Assembly (NCBI RefSeq): GCF_006346335.1
Contig: NZ_VDMC01000018.1
Coordinates: 1-45,227 of the forward strand
Direction of reading: 5' to 3'
DNA from: Aequorivita sinensis
GTDB taxonomy: Bacteria; Bacteroidota; Bacteroidia; Flavobacteriales; Flavobacteriaceae
Length of the DNA stretch: 45,227 bases
Shown here piece after piece: positions 7,001 through 13,757 of the stretch. Under the pieces are notes generated by a model. The model saw only the letters and a list, made by a program, of their open reading frames with translations, ran no database searches and was not told the DNA's origin. The translations under genes and the position numbers were made by a program. Within the stretch, counting starts at the first letter, position 1; each line of letters opens with the position of its first letter.

Positions 7001-8812
7001 ATGAAAAAACTGAATTGGTTAATATTATTGGTTCTAGGAGTACTGCCTCAATTTGCAATAGCGCAAAAAAATAGTAGTATTTCAACAGAAAACTGGATGT
7101 CGAGTCCCGGCATTATAGGCACTTTCGTTTTAATTGCCATTGTTATGGTGGTTGCTGCAATAATTTTATTGGTGAAATTGAATTCTTACATAGATACATT
7201 AAAACGAAAGCAGCACGATAAAAATAGGTTGGCTTTTAATGATGATATTATTGCTATGGAGGAAAGTGAAATTGATTCCATACTCGAAAAAAGAAAAGCT
7301 GCGCTTAAGTATAAATTGTCTGGGAATGAGTTAGGTGGACATGATAATGCAGTGGATGAAAAAGGTATTATTCATCATATTGAAAACAAGCCGAGTAATG
7401 CTTTTTTTGACGAAAAGAAGAAAACAACACTAAGCATTGAAACTCCAGAAGCTTTAAAGAAAATAGTAATATATTATATAGGTGCAGCAGCTGTCTGGCT
7501 TATTTTAGGAACCCTAATAGGTCAATACCTAGGAATGAAGTTTGTTTGGCCAGAAATGGACAACCAGGCTTGGTTGTCATTTGGAAGATTACGTCCTGTA
7601 CATACCAATATGGTGTTCTGGGGATGGTCTTCACTAGGGATGATTGGCTTGGGATACTTTGTAATAGCCCGGACTTCAAATACCGTAATCCATAGCTATA
7701 ATATGGCATGGTGGGGATGGCGACTAATTAACGCCACAATTATTTTGGGAAGCATAAGTTTAATGGCCGGAATAAATAATGGGGGAGGAGAATACCGAGA
7801 ATATATTTGGCCAATTATGCTACTCTTCGCAATTGCATTAATTATCACATTTATAAACTTCTATAAAACGGTAGCAAAACGTAAAATCTCCGAAATATAC
7901 ATTTCAAACTGGTTTATTCTTGCCGCATTAATTTGGACAATCGTACTGTCTGTAATAGGGTACTTACCATTTTATCAAGATGGTTTAGGGGAAACTGTTA
8001 TTCAAGGATACTATATGCATCAGGGTGTGGGAATGTGGTTTATGACCTTTACCTTAGGTTTGGTGTACTACTACCTGCCGTCTTCCCTTAACAAACCTAT
8101 TTATTCGTATTCCTTAGGGGTGCTAGCATTTTGGACACAAATGTTGTTTTACACCATGATTGGAACACACCACTTTGTTTTTAGTCCGTTGCCTTGGTGG
8201 TTGCAAACCGTAGCAATTGTTTTTAGTGCAGGTATGGCTATACCAGTAATTGCAGGTTCAACAAACTTTTTAATGACTATGCGTGGCAGTTGGAATCACA
8301 TTTCTAAAAGTTATGTATTGCCTTTCTTTTTGGTTGGAACCATTTTCTATTTCGTGGGTTCGATGCAAGGGAGTCTTCAAGCCTTTAGATTTACAAATTT
8401 CGTTTGGCACTTTACCGATTTTAATGTTGCACATAGCCATATGACGATGTATGGAATTATAGCCTTTTTCTTGTGGGCGTGTATTTATGCAATTCTGCCA
8501 AAAATTACGGGAAAAGAACCGCCACAAGTATTGGTAGGAGCACATTTCTGGTTAGCGTTTTTAGGGCTTTTTGCTTATATGATTTCGCTAATGGCGGGAG
8601 GAACTTATAAAGGGTTAAGCTGGATAGAAGGCGAAGCTTTTATTGAATCGGTAATACTTATGAAACCTTATTGGGTTTGGCGAGCCATTGGTGGTTCACT
8701 AATGTTCCTTTCACATCTAGTCTTTGCTTATAATTTCTATTATATGGTAAAAAACTACCGGAGAGTGGGAACCGAAGTTAAGTCAAAATTAGTAGAAGAA
8801 ATAACTGTTTAA
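7001..8812 (+). CDS. Divergent cbb3-type (CcoN-like) heme-copper oxidase subunit I
   Basis: A 603-residue membrane protein. It has an N-terminal signal-like segment, an extra helix (about 36-60) and a charged linker (about 61-145), then a 12-helix heme-copper catalytic core. All six metal-ligand histidines align with the canonical CcoN in this window: His201 (GRLRPVHTN), His340 (YYMHQGVG), His390-His391 (IGTHHF) and His478/His480 (VAHSHM). Tyr384, six residues before the HH pair, matches the cross-linked tyrosine of cbb3 oxidases and argues for oxygen reduction rather than NO reduction. There is no glutamate at the helix-6 position where NorB has one. The CcoN histidine in VHFW is replaced (LAFW). 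The N-terminal extension is not part of normal CcoN. It heads a four-gene operon behind two Rrf2 genes. Confidence 0.8.
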   Translation: MKKLNWLILLVLGVLPQFAIAQKNSSISTENWMSSPGIIGTFVLIAIVMVVAAIILLVKLNSYIDTLKRKQHDKNRLAFNDDIIAMEESEIDSILEKRKAALKYKLSGNELGGHDNAVDEKGIIHHIENKPSNAFFDEKKKTTLSIETPEALKKIVIYYIGAAAVWLILGTLIGQYLGMKFVWPEMDNQAWLSFGRLRPVHTNMVFWGWSSLGMIGLGYFVIARTSNTVIHSYNMAWWGWRLINATIILGSISLMAGINNGGGEYREYIWPIMLLFAIALIITFINFYKTVAKRKISEIYISNWFILAALIWTIVLSVIGYLPFYQDGLGETVIQGYYMHQGVGMWFMTFTLGLVYYYLPSSLNKPIYSYSLGVLAFWTQMLFYTMIGTHHFVFSPLPWWLQTVAIVFSAGMAIPVIAGSTNFLMTMRGSWNHISKSYVLPFFLVGTIFYFVGSMQGSLQAFRFTNFVWHFTDFNVAHSHMTMYGIIAFFLWACIYAILPKITGKEPPQVLVGAHFWLAFLGLFAYMISLMAGGTYKGLSWIEGEAFIESVILMKPYWVWRAIGGSLMFLSHLVFAYNFYYMVKNYRRVGTEVKSKLVEEITV

Positions 8813-8823
8813 ATAGAAAAGAA

Positions 8824-9837
8824 ATGCTCAATTTTCATAAAGAACATAAAAATTTAGTGCTTACGGCTGGTGTCGTATTTATAGCATTGAGTATAATGAT
8901 AGCGATACTTCCTGCTTTTCAAATGCAGGAAACCGAACCTATTCCAGATCAAAAACCATTAACGGCTAATCAAGAAAGAGGCTTACAAATTTATGTTTCC
9001 GAAAACTGTATGGCTTGCCACACACAGCAGGTAAGAAATATAGAAATGGATAATGTTTGGGGCGATCGTCCTTCAATTCCTTCCGATTATTACTACAGCA
9101 AAAAACGAATGGATGTCTGGCGACAATCTCCTTCATTATTAGGAAGTGAACGTACAGGCCCAGATTTAACTAATATTGGTAAACGTCAACCGAGTGAAGA
9201 TTGGCATTTACTTCATTTATACAATCCAAGAGCGGTGGTTTCCGAATCAGTAATGCCTTCTTACCCTTGGCTTTTTAGAGAAGTAGATAGTTTTATGATT
9301 GGTAATGATGAAAAGCCTCTAGCTATTCCTAAAGAGTTTTTTGATAAACCCGGAAAAAAAGTGGTAGCTACAAAAGATGCTCTACTGCTGGTTGAGTATC
9401 TAAAATCGCTCAAACAAACAGAACTTCCTGGTGAAAATATAGGAGAATTTATCCCAGCACTTCGAAAAATACAAGAAGAAGGAATGAGTGGTAATACCGC
9501 TGGAGGTGGTCTTGACGGTGCTAACTTGTATAAACAAACTTGTGCTGCTTGTCACCAAGACAACGGAAAAGGTATTGCAGGAGCATTTCCTCCTTTAGCA
9601 GGTAGTAAAATTGTAAACGATGAAGATCACGAAATGCTTATAAAAATAATTCTTCAAGGTTACGATGCTCGTCCAGATTACGGTGTTATGCAAGCGTTTG
9701 GTGATATATTAAACGACGCAGAAATTGCAGCCATAGCAACTCATGAACGCAGTAGTTGGGGTAATGACGCTCCCCCTGTATCGGAAGAAGATGTTAAGAA
9801 GATTAGAGAATATGTTTTAAACGAATTAAATAAATAA
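8824..9837 (+). CDS. Di-heme cytochrome c subunit (CcoO-like fused to class I cytochrome c)
   Basis: A 337-residue membrane-anchored cytochrome. One N-terminal helix (about 11-30) is followed by a CcoO-type domain with CMACH (Cys62-His66), GPDLTNIGKR, DWHLLHLYNPR and the probable axial Met144 (SVMPSYPW). After a linker comes a class I cytochrome c domain with CAACH (Cys240-His244) and candidate Met289. It should carry electrons from the periplasmic pool to the catalytic subunit encoded 11 bp upstream. The fusion combines the jobs of CcoO and CcoP, which are separate in the canonical system further along. Confidence 0.85.
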   Translation: MLNFHKEHKNLVLTAGVVFIALSIMIAILPAFQMQETEPIPDQKPLTANQERGLQIYVSENCMACHTQQVRNIEMDNVWGDRPSIPSDYYYSKKRMDVWRQSPSLLGSERTGPDLTNIGKRQPSEDWHLLHLYNPRAVVSESVMPSYPWLFREVDSFMIGNDEKPLAIPKEFFDKPGKKVVATKDALLLVEYLKSLKQTELPGENIGEFIPALRKIQEEGMSGNTAGGGLDGANLYKQTCAACHQDNGKGIAGAFPPLAGSKIVNDEDHEMLIKIILQGYDARPDYGVMQAFGDILNDAEIAAIATHERSSWGNDAPPVSEEDVKKIREYVLNELNK

Positions 9838-9840
9838 ATA

Positions 9841-10110
9841 ATGAAAAAGGCACTAACAATTTTTGCAGTTTTGTTTCTTCTAGGAAACCAAATTAGCTGG
9901 GCGTGTGATGTTTGTAAAAAAAATCAACCGTCTGGTTTTGAAAATATCACCCATGGTGCTGGGCCATCAGGCACATTAGACTATATAATTATTTGGGTGG
10001 GAATTGTAATTGTGGTTGCAACCTTATTTCTAAGTCTCAAATATTTAATAAAACCAAGGGAAAACAATCCAGATCACATCAAGAATATTGTTAAAAATGA
10101 AGGATTTTAA
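9841..10110 (+). CDS. Small single-helix membrane subunit with CxxC motif
   Basis: An 89-residue protein with a cleavable signal peptide (about 1-21), a short exported segment with CDVCKKNQ, one transmembrane helix (about 45-66) and a basic cytosolic tail. It is translationally packed between the cytochrome subunit (gap 3 bp) and the next gene (gap 3 bp), so it is almost certainly a subunit or assembly factor of the divergent oxidase. It is analogous in position to CcoQ but unlike it in sequence. The CxxC has no following His, so it is not a heme c site; it might bind metal or be redox active. I do not recognise the family. Confidence 0.65.
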   Translation: MKKALTIFAVLFLLGNQISWACDVCKKNQPSGFENITHGAGPSGTLDYIIIWVGIVIVVATLFLSLKYLIKPRENNPDHIKNIVKNEGF

Positions 10111-10113
10111 GCT

Positions 10114-10536
10114 ATGGAAGATAATAGAATTATAAAAGTTTTTTTGGATGAAGACCCTAAACCTTTCGCATCTTTTGCACCTCCGGTAAAGGTTGTTTTG
10201 GACACCACGAAAATTCCAGATGGAAAACATACCTTGAAAATTGTAGCTAAGTCTTCTAGTGGGATTGAAGGCATTCGTGAAATTCCTTTTGTAGTGCGAA
10301 ACGGTCCCGCAATTTCTGTTGTAGGCCTTAAGGATAATGAAACAGTAGATACTCAAGTACCTTTAATTATAAATGCGTACGGAAGTGAAACGAATGACTT
10401 TTTTGTTATTAAAGGTTCTGAAACTCCAAAGGCAATACCTGCTTGGGTATGGGCGCTTTTAATTGCATTTTTTGCATTCGGTCTGTTTTATCTAATTATG
10501 TATTGGAATCCAGATTTGTATAAATCGTTCTTTTAA
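10114..10536 (+). CDS. Ig-like domain protein with C-terminal membrane anchor, oxidase-associated
   Basis: A 140-residue protein. Residues 1-105 look like a bacterial Ig-type beta sandwich (VVLDTTKIPDGKHTLKIVA followed by FVVRNGP). A single hydrophobic helix follows (about 110-130), then a short tail NPDLYKSFF. There is no signal peptide, so topology depends on the C-terminal anchor. As last gene of the four-gene operon it is probably an accessory subunit of the divergent oxidase. The role is inferred from position only. It could be compared with small accessory subunits of caa3 or ba3 oxidases, although no sequence match is evident. Confidence 0.6.
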   Translation: MEDNRIIKVFLDEDPKPFASFAPPVKVVLDTTKIPDGKHTLKIVAKSSSGIEGIREIPFVVRNGPAISVVGLKDNETVDTQVPLIINAYGSETNDFFVIKGSETPKAIPAWVWALLIAFFAFGLFYLIMYWNPDLYKSFF

Positions 10537-10958
10537 GATAAATCTATGAAAGCTTACTTGCGTGCTATTAGTGTCTGAATTGAAAAGCCAATTTTAAAAG
10601 AGTCATCATTTAATACCGGGTTCTTGAATTTCTTTAAAGGAATGTATCCAAAAACAATTTAAAATGAGCTATATTCATCGTTTTCTCACACTGTTTAGTT
10701 CAACATCGAAAGTAAAGCCTAAACTAAAATTAGTTGATGAAAGTTGTGTTTTTAGTTGGGACTATCAGGAATACGATTAAATAATCCATTCTCGGCCGAA
10801 GGATAAACAGATATTTTAAAAACCATCGAGATAAGTATGTAAAAGTTGGTAAATTTATGGTAAATCGCATGTATGGTTTTAAAATTAAAAATGAATAATT
10901 GAGCGCTGTTCAGAATGTGGCGGCAAACAAAATAAATATATAGAAAACCTTTAATTTT
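10537..10958. other. 422-bp intergenic region with possible coding remnants
   Basis: No confident gene. A 38-codon frame (10664-10780, MSYIHRFLTLF...) and two further short frames before and after about 10890 read like protein (for example RYFKNHRDKYVKVGKFM and ERCSECGGKQNKYIENL) but are broken by stops and frame changes. They may be remnants of a decayed gene. There is no clear promoter box or terminator for the flanking genes. Confidence 0.3.
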
Positions 10959-11423
10959 ATGGAAAAGAAGAAACCTATTAAACGTCATATTGCTTTGCAA
11001 CCTTTAAGTAGGCAACATCATTTTGGCTTATTGTTTAGCTGGAAAATTCGAAAAGGATTTCAAAATAATATTGAAATAGGACGGATGCAGGAATATGCAA
11101 AATGGTTTTATAAGCACGAAATAACACCGCATTTTCATGATGAAGAAAAATACGTTTTTCCTATTCTAGATAAAGAAAATGAACTTATTGAACGGGCTTT
11201 AAAAGAACACAGACGAATTAAACGTTTGTTTAATGATACAAAAGATCCTGAAAAATCACTCAGTAAATTAGAGGAAGAGCTAGATGCTCATATTCGTTTT
11301 GAAGAACGAATTCTTTTTAACGAAATTCAAAAATTTGCAACAGAAGCTCAACTTGCTAAAATTGAAGAAATCCATAGCGATTTAAAAAAAACACCCGACT
11401 ATCACGATCCCTTCTGGGAGTAA
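10959..11423 (+). CDS. Hemerythrin-like di-iron protein
   Basis: A 154-residue cytosolic four-helix protein of the hemerythrin HHE family. Iron-ligand patterns appear in order: LSRQHH near residue 20, HFHDEEKYVF near 58, LKEHRRI near 83 and LDAHIRFEERILF near 110, giving the His/His-x3-Glu set for a di-iron centre. Such domains bind O2 or NO, or buffer iron. It lies between the divergent cbb3-like operon and ric, both linked to nitrosative or low-oxygen stress, so NO or O2 binding or protection is likely. It is single-domain and short, without a regulator fusion. Confidence 0.85.
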   Translation: MEKKKPIKRHIALQPLSRQHHFGLLFSWKIRKGFQNNIEIGRMQEYAKWFYKHEITPHFHDEEKYVFPILDKENELIERALKEHRRIKRLFNDTKDPEKSLSKLEEELDAHIRFEERILFNEIQKFATEAQLAKIEEIHSDLKKTPDYHDPFWE

Positions 11424-11476
11424 AAAACTACCCTTTAATTATCAATAATATAAAAAGATTTAGCGTTTTTTGTATA

Positions 11477-11513
11477 TTCTGACAAAATTGTCATAATTAT
11501 GATTTAAGTCATA
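11477..11513. promoter_or_regulatory. Two adjacent palindromes before ric: Rrf2-like and FNR-like sites
   Basis: First, TTCTGACA-AAAT-TGTCATAA (11477-11496) matches the inverted repeat before the second Rrf2 gene. Two bases later comes TATGA-TTTAAG-TCATA (11498-11513), a TGA-N6-TCA box of the CRP/FNR type. They lie 60-95 bp before the ric start, just upstream of a near-consensus box (TACTTTG). Control by both NO/Fe-S status and oxygen is inferred. Confidence 0.55.
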
Positions 11514-11572
11514 CTTTGTTCCCTTTATTCTACTGAAATTTGTTTTATTAAATAAACATAAATAACAATGCC

Positions 11573-12295
11573 ATGACAACACTTCAAGATAAAACAGTAG
11601 CAGATGTAGTTACGGAAAATATTAAAGCCGCTCACGTCTTCAAAAAATATGGAATAGACTTTTGCTGCGGTGGAGGGGTAAGTATCAAAAAAGCATGTGA
11701 AAAAGCTGAAATTGATCCTGTTTTAGTAGAAACAGAAATACTTAACTTAGAAAATATAAAAGACCGAGCTTTAGATTTTAACAGTTGGAAACTTGACTTT
11801 CTAACCGATCATATTATAAATGTTCATCACGGTTATGTGGAAGAAAGTAGCCCTTTATTACTTCAGTATTCGCATAGAGTAAATCACGTACACGGACATC
11901 ATTACACCGAATTAGCCGAAATAGAATCCTTAGTAAAACAAGTGGTTCAAGAATTGGCAGCACACATGAAGAAAGAAGAATTAATTTTATTCCCATTCAT
12001 TAAAAAACTTGTAAAAGCAGAACGTGAGGGTACAGAAGTTCCTCCAATACATTTTGGAACTGTTGAAAATCCTATTAAAATGATGGAGGCAGAACACGAA
12101 GAAGCAGGTGAAATTCTGCGTAAAATAGCTAAATTAAGTAACAACTTTACGCCGCCTCAAGGTGCGTGTAATACCTATAAAGCGTTTTATTCAAAACTAG
12201 AAGAATTTGAACAAGACTTACACCAACACGTACATTTAGAAAATAATATCCTTTTTCCGAAAGCATTAAAACTGGAAAAGACATTAAAAAAATAA
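11573..12295 (+). CDS. ric: Iron-sulfur cluster repair di-iron protein Ric (YtfE/ScdA)
   Basis: A 240-residue protein with the full Ric architecture. An N-terminal ScdA domain (about 1-60) has the conserved FCCGGG motif (Cys31-Cys32). A hemerythrin-like domain (about 75-235) carries the iron-ligand histidines and glutamates (HHGYVEE, HVHGHHYTE, HMKKEELILFPF, AEHEEAG, HQHVHLENNILFP). In E. coli and Staphylococcus this protein repairs Fe-S clusters after NO or oxidative damage. The promoter region has two palindromes, one shared with the Rrf2 gene and nirK-unit promoters. It ends in a strong intrinsic terminator. Confidence 0.93.
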   Translation: MTTLQDKTVADVVTENIKAAHVFKKYGIDFCCGGGVSIKKACEKAEIDPVLVETEILNLENIKDRALDFNSWKLDFLTDHIINVHHGYVEESSPLLLQYSHRVNHVHGHHYTELAEIESLVKQVVQELAAHMKKEELILFPFIKKLVKAEREGTEVPPIHFGTVENPIKMMEAEHEEAGEILRKIAKLSNNFTPPQGACNTYKAFYSKLEEFEQDLHQHVHLENNILFPKALKLEKTLKK

Positions 12296-12350
12296 TTGAG
12301 AAATTAGTAAAATAGAACTATCACTGAAAAATAATTAGTTTGTTTTTAAT

Positions 12351-12407
12351 ACAGTTCGGAAGATTGACAAATAAGAATGTTTAACGTCAAACTCCGAACT
12401 GTTTTTT
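12351..12407 (+). terminator. Intrinsic terminator of ric
   Basis: The stem ACAGTTCGGA (12351-12360) / TCCGAACTGT (12393-12402) closes an inner ATTGAC/GTCAA pairing and is followed directly by a run of T. Confidence 0.8.
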
Positions 12408-12421
12408 CTTAATTTTACAGC

Positions 12422-13636
12422 TTGATAAATTTAAAAAAACATATTGGCGTTGCGCTTGCTTATTTCCTGCTAGTAGCTCTAATGGGAGTATTGTTACGGT
12501 TATTCTTTGTCACCCCTGTTCAGCTTAATTTTAAGTACATACTTCACGCACATTCTCATACAGCTTTGTTAGGTTGGATTTATTTAGGATTAACAACTTT
12601 AATCTATAAAATTTTCCTTTCCGAAGCAGAAAAATCCAAGTTGTATAAGCGCATTTTTGTATTTACGAATATCTGCATATTAGGGATGCTTGTAACCTTT
12701 CCCTTTCAAGGCTATGCACTGTATTCAATTATATTTTCAACACTATTTTTGTTTGCTTCCTATTGGTTTACCTGGTTTGCGATAAAAAACATCCCAGAAC
12801 ATTTTAAGCATCGTTTTTCTTGGAAACTTGTAAAAGCTTCCCTTTGGTATTTGGTGTTTTCAAGTATAGGTCCATGGGCTATCGGTGGAGTTATGGCTAC
12901 CTTAGGCACAGAATCCATATGGTATAAAACATCTATATATTTCTATCTTCACTTTCAATACAACGGTTGGTTTATATTAGCGCTTTTAGGGATTTTGTTC
13001 TATATACTTGAAGAAAAATCAGTTGTTTTTAAAGCAGAACAGTTAAAATCAGTATTCTTTCTCCTGAATTTTGCTGTGATATTTACCTTATTTCTATCAG
13101 TACTTTGGTTTGAACCGCCTAAAATTATTTATGTGTTGGGCTTAATTGGTGCTGTTGCGCAAATTCTAGCCTTTTATGAGTTGTATATACTTCTTAAAAA
13201 GCAGTGGAGTTTCTTAATTAAAAGTTTTTCTCGTCGAGGTCTGTTGCTTTTTAAAATTGCAGGAGTTTTGCTAGTTGTAAAAGTATTCATGCAGTTCTTT
13301 TCTGCTTTTCCTTATATGGCAGATTTGGCTTATCGGCTTAAGGATTTTGTAATCGGCTATTTACACCTAGTTTTTCTAGGGATTGTAATTCCTTTGATGC
13401 TCGCCTTTTTAAATTATTTCCGTCTGCTTAATATTCCTAAAAGCTTCTTGTGGTTTTTCTTAGTGGCTTTTATCACTACAGAGGCTTTAATATTTTATAA
13501 AGCTTTTGCATTTTGGCTAGGCCTACCTTTTTTTCAGAACTATTACATTTTACTCGCCATTTTAAGTTGTCTTTTTCCAATAGCCGTAGGGATTTTATTT
13601 TTCAATCAAATTAAAAGTTTTTATCTTTCTACCTAA
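12422..13636 (+). CDS. Polytopic membrane protein with degenerate heme-copper-oxidase-like fold
   Basis: A 404-residue protein with about 11-12 transmembrane helices. Histidines sit where the oxidase fold places heme ligands: KYILHAHSHTALLGW (His42, 44, 46) near helix 2, YLHFQYNGWF (His177) at the position of the helix-6 copper ligand, and GYLHLVFLG (His315) at the helix-10 heme ligand. The HH copper pair of helix 7 is absent. It could be a heme-binding relative of oxidase subunit I, or NnrS-like, possibly for NO handling given ric just upstream; the function is not known. The start is a TTG at 12422; no in-frame ATG exists before the first helix. Confidence 0.55.
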   Translation: MINLKKHIGVALAYFLLVALMGVLLRLFFVTPVQLNFKYILHAHSHTALLGWIYLGLTTLIYKIFLSEAEKSKLYKRIFVFTNICILGMLVTFPFQGYALYSIIFSTLFLFASYWFTWFAIKNIPEHFKHRFSWKLVKASLWYLVFSSIGPWAIGGVMATLGTESIWYKTSIYFYLHFQYNGWFILALLGILFYILEEKSVVFKAEQLKSVFFLLNFAVIFTLFLSVLWFEPPKIIYVLGLIGAVAQILAFYELYILLKKQWSFLIKSFSRRGLLLFKIAGVLLVVKVFMQFFSAFPYMADLAYRLKDFVIGYLHLVFLGIVIPLMLAFLNYFRLLNIPKSFLWFFLVAFITTEALIFYKAFAFWLGLPFFQNYYILLAILSCLFPIAVGILFFNQIKSFYLST

Positions 13637-13684
13637 ATCAATTTAAATTGAATGATTATATATAGCAAGCTTTAATTATAAAGC

Positions 13685-13696
13685 TGATAATTATCA
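13685..13696. promoter_or_regulatory. FNR/CRP-like palindrome TGATAATTATCA
   Basis: A perfect 12-bp palindrome of TGA-N6-TCA form, 62 bp before the ccoI start. The same half-site geometry is seen before ccoS, ric, the porin-nirK unit and hemN. Anaerobic control by an FNR-type regulator is inferred. Confidence 0.55.
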
Positions 13697-13757
13697 TTTA
13701 TATAGATATGAGGCTTTGCGATATTTGCCCTTAAATTAATGCGAAAATTTTACCCTA

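Noticed and set aside
7001-8812. NO reductase (NorB) as the product
   Set aside because: Tyr384 aligns with the cross-linked tyrosine of cbb3 oxidases and the helix-6 glutamate of NorB is absent, so oxygen reduction is more likely, although NO activity is not excluded.
10752-11000. Minus-strand 82-codon frame before hemerythrin
   Set aside because: No recognisable features; it overlaps the hemerythrin start and its composition follows the AT bias.
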